64,000 nt of DNA from Magicicada septendecula (GCA_034769895.1 CM068372.1:439646958-439710957), one strand, 5' to 3'; shown: positions 11,126 to 23,355, numbered from the stretch's first letter. Made by a program: numbers and translations. Notes: a model not told the origin generated them from the letters alone.

Positions 11126-11176
<51 letters not shown>

Positions 11177-11239
11177 TATAAAAGTGAACGAAGAGGATGT
11201 ACCAACAAGATAAGTATCAACATTATATGTAACCTGTCT

Positions 11240-12410
11240 GTACTCCTTCTGTCAGAGTGACACGCCTCTAATTCAAGCAGCAAATAACGTTTCAGATGTA
11301 CCACGCCTGTTTGTTTACATGAGGATTAAGCTAAGAACGGAAACAGTATACATCGATGCAACTGGGTAAGACATCGTTTCACGGTATTGGAACTTTCTCT
11401 CATCAGTCTATTCGTGATACTGACATATTTTCCGTTTATTCTGTGAAACGTAACCGTGCTGTACTAATCCAAAGCCTCGGGTCCGAGGCCTACAAGCGAT
11501 TTGAAAGAAGGAGAGAAAGTATAAAACTCAGGTCCGGATAGTAGCACCCTGTAAAGGCAGGACTTAGGACACAGGAATGAAGTAGGCGGAGGTAACGGTA
11601 GGTACCGGAACAGGCCTGGTAAACCTCCTACTAATCCTTCAAAGTGCTCCTGTTTCTGGCTTGACTTTACTTTTCCAGTTATTGACACTATTCCGTTTTA
11701 GTTCTACCGTGAAAGCATACCCTCCACCTTTTGCGTGGTCTTCGCTTTATATTCTTGTTACCTCCTGTTTACTTTTACGAATTTCCTCAGCCATTCCCTC
11801 TATTTGGCACAACAATTGTAGTCTTTTTGGTTTAACAACTGTTTATCAACTGTGTATGAAGAAAATGAGTGTTTTAAGCACGAATGTAAAAAGGAGTCAG
11901 AAGGTATGTAAGGGAAGCAATGGTAATTCCACCAACCTCTGGTTTGAGAAGAAGAAGAAGGAAAAGGGAAGCCCGATTGTCCAGAAGCAATAAAAATCAT
12001 AACAAATGAGATAGACCCCTAAAGCTACAGTGAAAGCAATTTACCTAGCGATGAAAACTTCCAAACAAGCTTGTCTGGTCAAAACACGTCATCATAAGCA
12101 TCATCCAAAGATGCTACAGCCCATGAATATGAGGCATGGCGTCCCGAAGGAACCTACATCGCTTTGTTGATCCTGTGCTTTCGCTCTCCAGTTGCGGGCC
12201 ATGATCAGACTCTCAGTATTCTTCTTCACACCGTCTGTTCAACGGAATTTTGGTCCCGTACACATGGCGCTGCCATTAGCACCTTACGGATATCGTTTTC
12301 AGTCATTCGATGATTCAGCGTAGCCGTCCAATATCGTCATTATCTTTATGATATCTAATTCTTGAGAGGGGGTGTAAAGTTACCTATCATGTGCCCGCCT
12401 CTAGCCTTCA
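11240..12410. other. No recognised feature
   Basis: Short ORFs only, without motifs. Some strings resemble the purine-rich tails of LINE copies elsewhere, but I cannot support a call. Confidence 0.4.
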
Positions 12411-12419
12411 AGAACATCC

Positions 12420-12600
12420 GTTAAGTAAGTCTCACGTTTTTTGATCTTTTTTTTCTTTCAAACGACAGGAAATCACGTTTATCCGAATCGGAGCTTACCC
12501 AGGTTTCGTAGCCATAAACTCTGTACGACTTCAATTTAATGTCATGAAGTATCAGTCTGCTTTTCAAAAGTTTCTGCAGCCTCAACTAGCAGTTGTTAAC
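12420..12600 (-). pseudogene. Degenerate LINE fragment, post-RT region
   Basis: The minus strand reads YRVYGYETWVSSDSDKRDF followed by LSFERK, matching the conserved YG.ETW plus charged helix plus F-ER-K pattern downstream of the RT domain in arthropod LINEs. It is short and bounded by unrecognised sequence. Confidence 0.5.
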
Positions 12601-12899
12601 TAACAATATTCATCTGCGGATTTTTGCCGCTACCATTGACAAAACTTTATGTAAGAAAAAAAAATCACCAATATCCGTTGGTTTATCTGAAATGGATTTA
12701 CCCAAATCTTAACATTACATCATCTCTTACACGTATCTTGAGCGAGGAAGCCAGTTATGGATTGGAAACGTGATCAAGTGCGGTGCTCTCAATATTGACT
12801 GTCTTGAAGGCATTGCACTCAATAAAAGTGTCTCGGCTATTAAATAAATAAATACGTAAAGTATCATAAAGTCATTGCTAGATGTATACAAGATATTAG

Positions 12900-13770
12900 T
12901 TCTTCTTCTCCTTCTTGTGCACTACATGCCTTGGGCTGTGGCCCGTTCCGACTTCACAGAGTCTCTGACCAATTCTTCAAGGGTCTTCCACGATCTCTCG
13001 TCCTCACTGGCCTATATTCAAACGCTTGTTTAGCAATACGCGTGTCTACCATGCGTTCTACATGGGATTTTCAATTCTGTCTGTATTCCTTTATTCTCTC
13101 CAGAACCGACTGTAACTTCAGGTCTTTCTTAGTCGTCGCTTCGTAGACGATCTCTAAAACTGTATTCCTTCACTGCTCTTAAAAATTTCATTTCGAAGCC
13201 TGTATTTTTGAAATATCTTTTTGCAGGAGAGTCCATGTTTCATATCCATACATTAAAGTCGGTACAGCCATGACCTTATAGAACTTTAGCTGTGTCTCCC
13301 TCTGCGTTATATTCTTCAATGGTCGTCTTATTGTTTCACAGGTATAACTAAATTTATTTAACTTTCTCTCGCTGTCGTTATCCTTCCTATATGAGATATT
13401 GCATCCCAAATAATAGAAACGTGATACCTGCTCCAAAACACTACTATCAATTACAGTTTTTGTTCTGACAGGGTTCTTCCCTAGGAAGGCCATCACTTTT
13501 GTCTTAGTATTTGAGATCTTAAAGTTGTATTTCTGGCAGATTGTATGCAAGGTGTAAATAAACCTTTGTAACTCATTTTCACTCTTCTCTATAATTAAGT
13601 GGTCATCTGCGTATAGTAATGTGCTAAGTGATCCCTTATCCAAGATTCGTATACCTGCAGGACAGACGTTCATCCATTCTCGCAAACTTTCGTCAATATA
13701 GATATTAAATAATCTTGGAGAGAGGCTACAGCCTTGTCTAACACCTTGTTTTATACGTTAGTTTTTATCA
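12900..13770 (-). pseudogene. LINE family A, RT palm to C-terminus
   Basis: Reading from 13770 downward: GVRQGCSLSPRLFNIYID (RT domain 4), LLYADDHLIIEKSENELQ (YADD catalytic box intact), KYNFKISNTKTKVM, YLGCNISYRKDN and LKFYKVMAVPTLMYGYETW are in one nearly continuous frame. After a stop near 13188 the C-terminal segment continues with HVERMVDTRIAKQAFEYRP and a 3' tail of AAGAAG type near 12900. Family role: target-primed reverse transcription. The copy is 5'-truncated at about 13770, next to a hAT MITE. Confidence 0.85.
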
Positions 13771-13792
13771 GAAAAAGTAGTACTGTACTGAT

Positions 13793-14497
13793 CAGTGGCG
13801 TAAGTAGAAGCTGCTCCTGGGGGGGGGGATACCAATTTTTGGGGGGATGAAACTATCTTCTGGGGAGGGTGTTTGTTCAGACTTAAAATGTGTTCAAACC
13901 ATGATTCGCCTGTGACGTCGGCTGCGTATCACGTTATCGCCGGGCAAGCTAAGGTCGGTCCGCGCCCCCCTTTCCAATCTAGCAGTCAGCTCACGAAGCT
14001 CCAAGATGCAAGAGCCTATTCCGCGCGTGTGTTACGCAAATTACCTTACGGCCGTCAACATGTTAACGATTTAATCAAGTCAATTTCAATGAACCTAAAT
14101 TAATAGATATGCAGTCGTACGAGCACGCGCGAATTCGCAGAATCGCATATGTATAATTTAATCTGTTCTTTATAATAAACCGTTTTATACAGTCCACTTT
14201 TATCGATTTATATTTTATTAAACCCAGCCAAAGGTTTAAAGTGTGAACAGCCGTTAACCCCAAGCTACGCAAGGGGACAGCAAGTTCAACCGCAACAGTG
14301 TTGGATTCCCCATTTTCGTCAGAACAAATGAGATATTTAAGATTCTTCTCAAATAATTATTTATAAGCTTTATTTTAACCCAAGCAACAGGCTTAGAAAT
14401 AGGACTAAGTTAAGTTTTTATGAAATTTCACCGAAATTTGTAATTGCTTTGGTAGGTGGGGAGGGGGGGATTGACCCCCTCCGTAGTTACGTTACTG
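13793..14497. mobile_element. hAT-type MITE, 705 bp
   Basis: The termini are CAGTGGCGTAAGTAG and the complement of CAGTAACGTAACTACG. G-runs lie just inside both ends. The 8-bp flanks are GTACTGAT (13785-13792) and GTGCTGAT (14498-14505), differing at one base. No transposase frame is seen. Confidence 0.85.
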
Positions 14498-14505
14498 GTG
14501 CTGAT

Positions 14506-15470
14506 ATAATTACACTGACAAGCTAAATATTTCGTTCACTACTACAGAAACTGTTTCGTTGAGCAAACACTGTTGTCCTTGAACACTTGAGTAGTATGAT
14601 GTTGTGGCTGGGAAAAGGAAAGAGCAGAACGCTACCCTAATTATTGACCTAATTGGACTATGGTTCTTACCCCTTTAGGGCTTGTCGCTTGTCTCCAACC
14701 TTGAGTTCCTCAAAGTTTCTACAGTCCCCCAACTTCGAGTTTAGTGATGCCTTTAATGGAACGAGAGGTTTGTTAACATTGATACGGTTTCTCGTCTCGT
14801 TTACGTCAGCTGTCAAACAATAAACTAGCAAGGAATTTTCGATTACAAATTGCCTACTGGTTGAATTATTTTTATCGTTTTACTTATTCGTTTATTTTCA
14901 CACGGTCCTTTTCCTTATAATCATTTATCCTTATTAAGCTGATATAACTCGCTTCTCCAATTATTTGTTGCCATTTGTTAAGCTGGTAATTTTTTATCAT
15001 CTCAAGTTAGTGTATATGATACTTACTGTAATTTATTAGTAGTATTACTACACTAATATTTTAGTACAAATCTAATTTTAAAAATTGATTTATTGATTTT
15101 TGAATTTATTAATTATGTGTGATGATGATAGATGCATTACTACCGAAACATACATGATTTACAAAATAAAATATATTCTTGTTAAAAGTATTTTATTATT
15201 ATTAATAATATCGAATATATTAATATATTTAATTTATTAGTATTGATTAAAATGTTAGTAGTATACTGATTACAAAAATAGTAAGAGAAACGGTTACATA
15301 TAACAGTAACGATATCACAAAGAATAACTGAACAGATCAAAAAATTAAATTTGAATAAATAATATCAAATTGTAGAAACAAAACGATGAATTGGACTAGG
15401 GCGAACAGAATTTTGCAAACTGCGTGAAATCTTGAAAAAATAAAGAATAGCCCGGGTAGACTAAAATATC
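14506..15470. other. Very AT-rich sequence, no recognised feature
   Basis: Long A/T stretches around 14990-15300 with no coding or repeat signature I can support. Confidence 0.4.
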
Positions 15471-15474
15471 TGAC

Positions 15475-15948
15475 CAAGTGGTGATCCGCGGGGGGGGGGG
15501 ATTTTTTACTACAAATGTTCACTTCAGACAATTTCTTTTTTTTTGTCGTTTAGTGATTGTATAATGGTTTTGCGATCGTGAAGATGAAACAAAATCTATA
15601 TCATGTTATGTAAGTTCATGGTTTTGTTCTAAAATTACTTTAAACTGTAAGTGACTGTACCTTACCACCATGTAAATTTTTGTTTGACACACAAAACAGT
15701 ACTGTCTATTTTAACCAGTAAGTGAATATTATTAAAAGAACAATAAACTGAAAAACACAGATACGATTTTATACTTGTATATTAAAATAAACTTAATGTG
15801 CTGATAATTAATACACTGTATGATTATCTTCATTCATTTTCATTCCTATCATTTACTATTAAGACCTTTAAATAATGGTACGACTTTTCATAATCCCCCC
15901 CCCCAAAGTCAACTCCCCAACCCAAAGTCGCTTGTTGGATCCGCCCCT
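15475..15948. mobile_element. Probable hAT-type MITE, about 474 bp
   Basis: The left end CAAGTGGTGATCC followed by a G-run is matched by a right end with a C-run and GGATCCGCCCCT, the inverted pattern of GGGGCGGATCC-type hAT MITEs. The flanks TATCTGAC and CATCTGAA agree at 6 of 8 positions. The exact boundaries are uncertain. Confidence 0.55.
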
Positions 15949-15949
15949 C

Positions 15950-17030
15950 ATCTGAACAATTCGTATGTCAGGTGTGCACACATGACCTGGACACTTACAA
16001 AATAAAACATCTTGAAAATAGCAAAAACGCAAAGACAAAACGAAAAACATCAAGTTCGAATAGGAGAAATAATAAATAGGACGAAACATAACAAAATTGA
16101 AATATGCTTCAAGGTAAAATTAAAGTTTCAATTCACTAGTCGTGGCCCCAGATAAGGATTAGAAGATGAAGCTATTGCTACATTGAGGTGAAAGGCAATT
16201 ACGTAACGCTATAGATAATTCGAGATTGCTTTCCACGCATTTCTCGAGTAACCTACCGCTAGCAGTCGCCACGTTGTGTTCAAAGTCTCCAGATTGTTCT
16301 AGCGCCTGTAACTACGCAAATTATCCTCAGCGCGAGGCCGAGAAAATGGAAGATTATTCTGGAATCTCAGAGGAGCAAAAATATAAGCATCCAGTTCTCC
16401 GGAAAGTTCTGTTTAGACCTGGCGATATGAGAGTGCAGTTCGGGTTATTGTGGCGGTTTAGTGGGAAGTGATCATTGTGTTAATTGGCACGAAACTGTAA
16501 CAAAGTGACATTTATTGTTGTATGCTGGACAAATTAAACTTGAATTATTATATGAGAGTGCCTTTGTTGATTAATAATTGTTGTTTGTAACTAATTAAAG
16601 TTGGTAATTAGTGACTACATAGGTATCAGTTATTATGTTTCCACTGTACCCACGACGATCTGTGTGCCCGTCGTGACACTATAATAACCTGGATGCCGTG
16701 AAAATGAAAAAAAAAGGAAAGGAGTAATACCGCCGAAGAAGCGGATGATCTAAATACACATGTCAGATTGAAGTGGACGAGTTCGGCTCGAGGTAAAGAA
16801 AAGTAGAAGATTGGAAGGAAGGTCTGTGCCTGTCACTGGAGCTTTAAAGGCTGAGGAAGAAACGAAACAAGAATTTCACTTACTGTCCTTCCTTAGGACA
16901 AATTAATATGATATTTTTAGCTAATTAATAGAATATTTAACTAATGAACAATTTTTATTGTTTAATTTCTTAGGATGTAATATATTATATCTTGGGGAGG
17001 TTTATATATAGAATAAGATAGAATGCTTTA
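15950..17030. other. No recognised feature
   Basis: An 81-codon open frame at 16226-16471 carries no family motif and has no splice or codon evidence in its favour. I treat this stretch as non-coding. Confidence 0.35.
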
Positions 17031-17460
17031 ATAGAATGAATGGTAGTATCAACAGTACCTTCAGGAATAAAATTAGGGAAGAGACGTTATTAAAATTTTA
17101 CACGGTGGTGTCCATTCCAAGGTGTCTGTGTACGGTAGTGAAACATAGACAATGACGAATGCACATGGAAGTCGACTGCGAAGGTCAACTAACATGAGTT
17201 TGCTGAGATAAGTGGCCGGGTATACCAAGTTAGATAAGATAAGGGATGACGACATCCATCATGAGTTAGCTGTCCGACCACTGAATGACGTGGTGAAGCA
17301 ATACAGACAGAAATGGCTTGATCGCGTAGAACGTACGGACCCATCAAGAATAGCACACGTAAGTGCAAAATACATCCCTAAAGGTAGGAAGAAGTCTGTG
17401 ACGGCCGATAAAAAGATGGACAGATCTATAGAGGTCTATATTTCTGTCTCCTATTATACT
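17030..17460 (+). pseudogene. LINE family A-like C-terminal fragment
   Basis: The frames read NSTFRNKIREETLLKFYTVV, corresponding to the family's RTLKNK..TLKFYKVM block. This is followed by AGYTKLDKIRDDDIHHEL and YRQKWLDRVERTDPSRIAH, the charged C-terminal segment of these LINEs. Several stops and frameshifts lie in the ETW region. The tail turns into AAAAAGAAGAAG at about 17470. Confidence 0.75.
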
Positions 17461-17539
17461 TGCAAATAAAAAGAAGAAGAACAACTTCAGAACATTCTTA
17501 TTCTTTACTGTATAGGCATTATTACAATTATTGTTTCAT

Positions 17540-17625
17540 CATCATCATCACCACTCACGGGATTAGGCCATCACCACTCACGGGATTAGGCCCTAGACCT
17601 TTTCCGGGATCCATCTCTTCCTCGA
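17540..17625 (-). pseudogene. LINE 3' end with a 25-bp tandem duplication
   Basis: On the minus strand a GRSRKRWIPEKV-like C-terminal box is followed by a (GATGAT)n-type tail. The string ATCACCACTCACGGGATTAG occurs twice in tandem at 17548-17590, probably by slippage at the tail. Confidence 0.5.
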
Positions 17626-17629
17626 TCTA

Positions 17630-18760
17630 CCGACAATAATCAATGTGGTTATACTAATTAATATAACGGGCATACTTATTATAGTTTTTGTAATATACAT
17701 AATTCATTAATCTTATTATTATAATTTAGTTACATGTAGAAGAATCTACGAGCATCTCGTATTTATTTCATTAGTTTAAAGTGTTGTCACCAGTAACTGC
17801 TAATATTGTGTCATCAGTTTTAACGTTCCGTTAATAATATAAAATTGTTACTTCGTTTAATCATTATGCAAAAGTTAATCAAGGGGTATAAAATAATAAT
17901 CCAGGTAATCCAATTATTGCATTATAAAATATAAATATAATAAATATGACATTTCGTTACATTAGTTTTCTTGATTTTGTTTACCTTTCAACATTTTAAG
18001 TTTATCTTACTCTTAAGTTAACGTTCGAGTTACATTGTACCAACAGGTCTACCTTTTGTTAAGTTTCAAATCTTCATTTACATAAATTAATAAATTTAGA
18101 TTGATGACTTGAAAAACATAAACCTGGCTGCCTAACTGGTCCCAGGGTTCAAAACTAAAATCAGAACTTAGGTATATCAGTTCCGTTTAACTGATAAGAA
18201 ATGGCACTGAAATAATTTCATATAATGTAAACACTCTCTTCAAAGAAAAAAAAAGAATGCACACTTCAAAAATAATATTCTCTTACTTCAGATAATCTTA
18301 CTTTATAAAATAATCTTGAAAAATATTTCTCTTCATTTGCAACTCTCGGACCCTTGGTATTAAAGTTTACCTCACATGATGGAGCCTTATTAAACACAAT
18401 GTTTGTTTTTTCGTATTTTTTTTTCAGTCGACTTTTTGTTTTCGTGGCTGAGCTCATAAATCATCTACTGCAGCCCAAATGCGTTTCACTATACAACCCT
18501 CTGCCCTCTGCCCTTCTGCATGTCATCAATCAACGATCCAAACTCGCAGCACTGTTAAACGACTTGAGATGGAAAAAAGTGGCTTGCCGCGTGGTGACTG
18601 GTGCAACATAATTCTCTGGTGTGTAGAACGCTAGAAACTGTAATAGCTATAGAAAGCTGGCAGTGCATAGACAGACCATCCTTTTGGCATGTATCCATAC
18701 CATACCAATCTTATATACCCTCGGTGGTTACTATTATATCAGTGGCTACTTATATTCTCA
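17630..18760. other. AT-rich sequence, no recognised feature
   Basis: No gene, RNA or classifiable repeat is seen before the LINE A copy begins. Confidence 0.4.
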
Positions 18761-19131
18761 TGTTCTCTGCTTCAGGAAGAGCAGATCTTGTACTGGCAAT
18801 GCTTTTATTATTACACAAATCATTGACAAGCATCGTGATTTCAATAAAGAAACGCATATAGCTTTCGTTGACTTTGAGAAGGCCTTTCATAGAGTAGACA
18901 GAAATTTGCTTTATAAAATATTAGAAGAACCGCAACTCATAAGAACTATACAAGAATATATACATTATGTACAACGGAACAAGAATAGCTGTTAGCTGTT
19001 CAAAATAATTGTAGGATATGTCAACAAAAATATGTCAATATAGCTGTTAGGTTGGAGTATGTCACCTAGTCTTTTTAACATTTATATTGACGATCTGGTA
19101 AGGAAATGTAAACGTCTAGTAATCCCTGGTA

Positions 19132-20287
19132 CAGTGAAACCCCTCACTTTGGACACCCCTATAGCCTGGACACCCCTTTTGATTGGACATATATTGAATG
19201 AACCGTTTAATTCCCTATACTTTTACATGTTAAAAATCCTCTGTACATTGGACACCCCTCATCTCTGGACATTGGACAGCCCTTAAATGACAGTTTGGAC
19301 AGGTTGAAAACTTTATTTTGTTTTGCTGTTTTGTAATGGTTTAGTGCAAGCAATTTTAACATTCAGTGGACAACAGAAGCAAAAGAGTGGGAAGTGCCTT
19401 TGCTACCTGCTTAAGAAGGGTTGAGTAACAGGTGCAGTACACTAAACCATTACAGATGTTTTCAATGGTAATGTATTCAGATCTTCTCAATGTATGGGTG
19501 GGGGAGTTAGACCTTTCCGTACAGTAAACTGTAAATTCCAAGCCCTTAATGAGTTTCCAGAACAGTAGATCACTCTACAGTTTAGTCAAGGACTGACATA
19601 GTGTTTGCTAGTTATTGTAGTGATTCTGTAGTTAAAGGTTTCTTCAATATGAGTAAACGCAAGTTTGTGGAATTAACGATTGAGAAGAAAAAACAAGTTC
19701 TTGACCGTCTGTCCAATGGAGAAAGCTGCAGGAAACTGGCTGAAGAGTATGGAATTTCGAAATCAACTGTACCTAACATAAATAACAACAGAACTGCCAT
19801 TATAAACGCCTGGGAAAAAAAATTGTAGTGTCCTAACAAAAAGAGTTCGTCGAAGCCCTCACGATGAACTTAATGATAAAGTGTTTGAATTTTTTCGCTG
19901 CTGTCGAATTAAGAATATTCCTCTACTTCAGGAAAAGGCAAGGAAAATTCCTTCCGAGTTAAAAATAGAGTCGTTCGTAACCAGCAATGGATGGTTAGAT
20001 CGTTTTAGGAAGCGGAATAACATAACATTTAACATTCTTTGTGGTGAATCAGCTGGTGCTGACCTTCAAGTGGCAGAAGACTGGAAGAGAAAACTCCCCG
20101 ACATTGTCTCCGAATATGCAGAAGAAGATGTCTTCAATGCTGATGAGACTGGATTTTATTATAGACAGCTGCCAACTCGTTCATTAATTGAAAAAGGTGG
20201 CTCGTATTAAAACTGAAATACACCCACCCTGTAGATTGGACACATTTTTAACGAACCGTAGGTGTCCAACTTAGAGGGCTTTCACTG
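19132..20287 (+). mobile_element. Tigger/pogo DNA transposon, internally deleted
   Basis: The termini are CAGTGAAACCCCTCACTTTG and the complement ending GGGCTTTCACTG, with GGACACC repeated internally as in Tigger ends. Both flanks are TA (19130-19131 and 20288-20289), the expected target duplication. It lies inside LINE A; joining the flanks restores the LINE reading frame. At 1.16 kb it is much shorter than autonomous Tigger elements. Confidence 0.92.
19649..20210 (+). pseudogene. Tigger/pogo transposase fragment
   Basis: The N-terminus, MSKRKFVELTIEKKKQVLDR followed by CRKLAEEYGISKSTV, is a CENP-B/pogo-type helix-turn-helix. A frameshift in the A-run near 19820 breaks the frame. It continues at 19881 through the second DNA-binding helix region (SNGWLDRFRKRNNITF) to FNADETGFYYRQLP, which contains the first catalytic Asp of the DDE domain. 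The frame ends at 20210, so the second and third catalytic residues are gone through an internal deletion. The element is non-autonomous. Confidence 0.88.
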
Positions 20288-21010
20288 TATTAAGTTATCA
20301 CGCGGCAGATATCTTAATGTGCTCTTGTTTGTTGACGACTTGCTTGTACTTCAAAACATAGAATCTGATTTTCAAAAATCAGTTTTCAAGTTTCATCAGC
20401 TTTGCAAACAATACAATGTTCAAATCTCCACTACAAAAACAAACGTAATGGCATGTGGGGGTAACGAACCAATAAGAACAAAAATAATGATTAATGATCG
20501 AATTCTAGAACAGGTGAGCCACTTTAATTATCTGAAAAATGATATCGGCTTTGATAGGAATTATGATACTGATGTGACGTTAGGTAAGTTCCAGACGACT
20601 TGTGGGACAATCAACTGTATTTTCAGAAACAACGTACGTCTAGATACAAAATTAAAGTTCTACAAAGTTCTGTCATATGTGTAAGAAGTACGGACAACAA
20701 CCGGGAAGCAAGACAGTAAAATACAGGTCTCGGAAATTCGTTCTTAAAAGGTGTTCTTGTAAGAAGGGTTACAAGTTTCCAATGTGAATGAAAAAAATAA
20801 AAGATTACAAACAACGGCTCAAAGAACTCTTAGAAAGAATGTGTGATTCCAGACTGGCCAAACAAGTCTGAAAATACAAACTTATAGGACGCAGATGTGT
20901 GAGTAGACCCAGGAAGAGATGGCTGGAGGATTTTTGAAGGCGGAACAGGCAGCACCTTGCCTATAGCGTGGTGTGAAGGTGATGATGATGATGATGATGA
21001 TGATGATTTA

Positions 21011-21626
21011 TTATTGTCTGATTCCACGACTCCGTATTCCTGTCAGCCACCCTCATACCTTTGCACCGTATGTAGCAATGTCTGAACTATGGATACACAC
21101 AAGAATATTGTTACATGTTTGAGCTTTTACTTTTTTATGTTCATTGTGGTTTTTATTAATCTTTTACTATGTTCAACGTACGAACATTGTCACAGACTTT
21201 TTTAAAATCCCGTTACTTTTAGTAGTGCCATTCCGAAAGTTCAGCTGTGTGTATCAACAAAGCGGCGGTCCAAGTCAGCTCCGGGTTAAACGAGCTACGT
21301 GTAATAATAGGAAACGCAACAGGCTGAATAGTTTAATGCATCGCAGACGACGAACAACAAGAAAAAGCGGACTGGGGAGAGCTATGCAGTGTGGTTTACG
21401 GTTGTGTGTTTTTGGACAAAGAATCCAATCGGAGCATAATCGATGAGCCGTGAAACTACTCCGGCTGGCTGCTGCGACTGTGACCGGCCGGCCGGTAATT
21501 TCCGGCTCCACTGTCCGGAACACAAAGAAATCAATTGGTATGCCGTCATCGCCGTCGTAGTGGCATTCCAATGTCCAATGACCTGCCACTAAGCCCGCTC
21601 GCTGTGTCCTAGCACCTGTTACTCCT

Positions 21627-21678
<52 letters not shown>

Positions 21679-21894
21679 CACACCCCCACACACACACAGA
21701 GTTAAGAGGAGGTTACCACAATACCTTGTAACACAACAATTAATATGTTCAAATTAGGAATAGCAGAAGAGTTGAGTTTAGTTCCGCAACGTAATAAAAA
21801 CCAAACAGCGATACACGAAAAGAAAAAGGTATACGACAACTACAGTTTATAGTTTTTATGTTCTCAAATTATCGAAAAACGTATAATTACAAAT
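21011..21894. other. No gene; contains a (TC)n microsatellite
   Basis: A pure (TC)n tract lies at about 21631-21674 and is followed by a short CA-rich stretch. The remainder is unclassified. Confidence 0.5.
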
Positions 21895-22319
21895 ATCGAG
21901 GTTTCACATGATGTGCGGCGTCATACATAGAGCGTTGAGCAATAAGGCAAGGAAAGCGACAAGGCTTAAATTTTATAAAACAATGGCAGTGCCTGTTTTA
22001 CTACGTGGATGTGAAACATGGGTCACTACAAAGAAGATTAAAAATCAGACTCAAACTTCGGAAATGAAGTTTCTGAGAAGAATAAAGGGTTGCACGAGAC
22101 AGTATCGTTTGCGCAATGAGGATATTAGTGAAGAGCTACAGACATATCAAAGGGAATGGTTACAGCATCTGGACAGAATGGAGGACGAACGACTACCTAA
22201 GGTTGCGTTTCGATATAGACCCTTTGGTAGGCTACAAGAGACGTAAGACGTAGTGAGATGGACAGATACTCTGTGAAGACGGAACTGGCGAAGTGCCTAC
22301 ACCGTGAGGTGCAGAAGAA
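21895..22319 (+). pseudogene. LINE family A C-terminal fragment
   Basis: An open frame of 112 codons (21908-22246) reads ATRLKFYKTMAVPVLLRGCE, then TSEMKFLRRIKGCTR, LRNEDISEELQTYQREWLQH and DERLPKVAFRYRP, the post-RT region of these LINEs. It is 5'-truncated at about 21895. The 3' end at 22300-22319 is GTGAGGTGCAGAAGAAG, directly before a hairpin insertion. Confidence 0.85.
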
Positions 22320-22330
22320 GGTGTATAATT

Positions 22331-22508
22331 CCTGGATTTTGTTGTCCATGACGTGTCCGTTGATTAATTAATTATAAATACATTTCTGCTGACTCGGAAC
22401 ACTAATTTGTTATTGGTAAAAATGTAAAACAGTCTACAAGGAAAAAGTTTTACATTTTTACCAACGAAAAATTAGTGTTCCGTGTCAGTGGTAATATATT
22501 TATAATAC
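22331..22508. repeat. Hairpin repeat, family g
   Basis: The arms at 22389-22430 and 22447-22489 are inverted copies containing CTCGGAACACTAAT and GGTAAAAATGTAAAAC. The flanks GGTGTATAATT (22320) and GGTGTGTAATT (22509) may be an 11-bp target duplication. The arms match the hairpin at 60.2-60.4 kb and the tail at 54.9 kb. It lies exactly at the 3' end of a LINE A copy. Confidence 0.6.
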
Positions 22509-22524
22509 GGTGTGTAATTACGGT

Positions 22525-23350
22525 GCATCTAACAATGAATAAAAAATCCGACAATACGTCATACAACTTGAATACAGGTGCTGAAAGTCTCTTAGTAGGA
22601 TCGCAAATAAATAGGTTGTGAAGACGGAATATCTGTTGTGAAGAAGGCGGCTTCACTTAACTCCGTAAAGTAAGATGTGTCTTGAAATTCACTGTTTGTA
22701 CTTTGCGGATACGTTGCGGTACTTGAGACTTTTCAGTTATAGGTCAGATATTTCTCTCACAACTGAGTATGCGATATTTCAACGGTGAATAAAAACAGAA
22801 AAATCCGATGCTGATCGTGAACTACAACCGTTGGAAAATCTTTACTGCACGGGAATAACGATAGTCTGAATGCCTCTTGCTGTGTGTCAGTCACGTGGGG
22901 TAACTTTTAACCGATGTGTACACAACAAATTATGTGTTCAAATGAAGAGTCCAAATTATGTAATTTTAGTTTACTTTCATTCAAAGAGAGTTTTCTGCAA
23001 TTGTGAATAAAAATAATCGGAACCGTAAAAACGGAACTTCGAAAAAAGGTTTTGCTAAAGTATGTGATTCTACATGATAACGTTAAAAACGAGGCTTTTT
23101 ATTTATAGAAATATGTAAAGCTAAAAGACCAAGTTCAGATGGGAATCAGACGCGCCGGGCTTCATGATCTCGAAAGAAGGTACTTAATATCTCAAATCAA
23201 TAGGCCTTGAGTCCTTTACAACTCAGACACGTATGGAAAAAACTTACAGGCATTGCACAAATGCAATGCACAGAGAAGGGCATTGAAAATGCTTCAATAA
23301 ATCTAAAAAATATATTTTTAAACTCATGTTCTCTGGTATCCAAGTCACGT
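22525..23350. other. No recognised feature
   Basis: I see no supported gene or repeat here. Confidence 0.35.
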
Positions 23351-23355
23351 TTCAA

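Larger units (their letters stand above)
10711..11228. mobile_element. Long hairpin with (TA)n arms and a captured loop
   Basis: Arms of about 145 nt (roughly 10755-10900 and 10994-11140) are complementary with only two visible mismatches, and both continue outward into (TA)n tracts (10720-10764 and 11130-11171). The 93-nt loop is a copy of 8237-8330. The whole is bracketed by AGTATCAACATTATAT at 10710-10725 and 11213-11228, a 16-bp direct repeat compatible with a target duplication. Each arm carries a hammerhead-like motif. I interpret it as a head-to-head PLE 3'-end dimer. Confidence 0.7.
18765..21010 (+). pseudogene. LINE family A copy, interrupted by a Tigger element
   Basis: The first part (18765-19131) reads FRKSRSCTGNAFIITQIID, ETHIAFVDFEKAFHRVDRN (an RT motif with a catalytic Asp) and SPSLFNIYIDDLVRKCK. 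The frame stops at the Tigger insertion and resumes at 20288 with IKLSRGRYLNVLLFVDDLLV (FVDD in place of YADD), then LEQVSHFNYLKNDI and TKLKFYKVL. The C-terminal RPRKRW box lies near 20915 and a (GATGAT)n tail at 20980-21006. Frameshifts and stops make it inactive. It is 5'-truncated at about 18765. Confidence 0.88.

Noticed and set aside
17548-17590. Short direct repeats considered as a CRISPR array
   Set aside because: Only two units in tandem with no spacers; a slippage duplication in a LINE tail.
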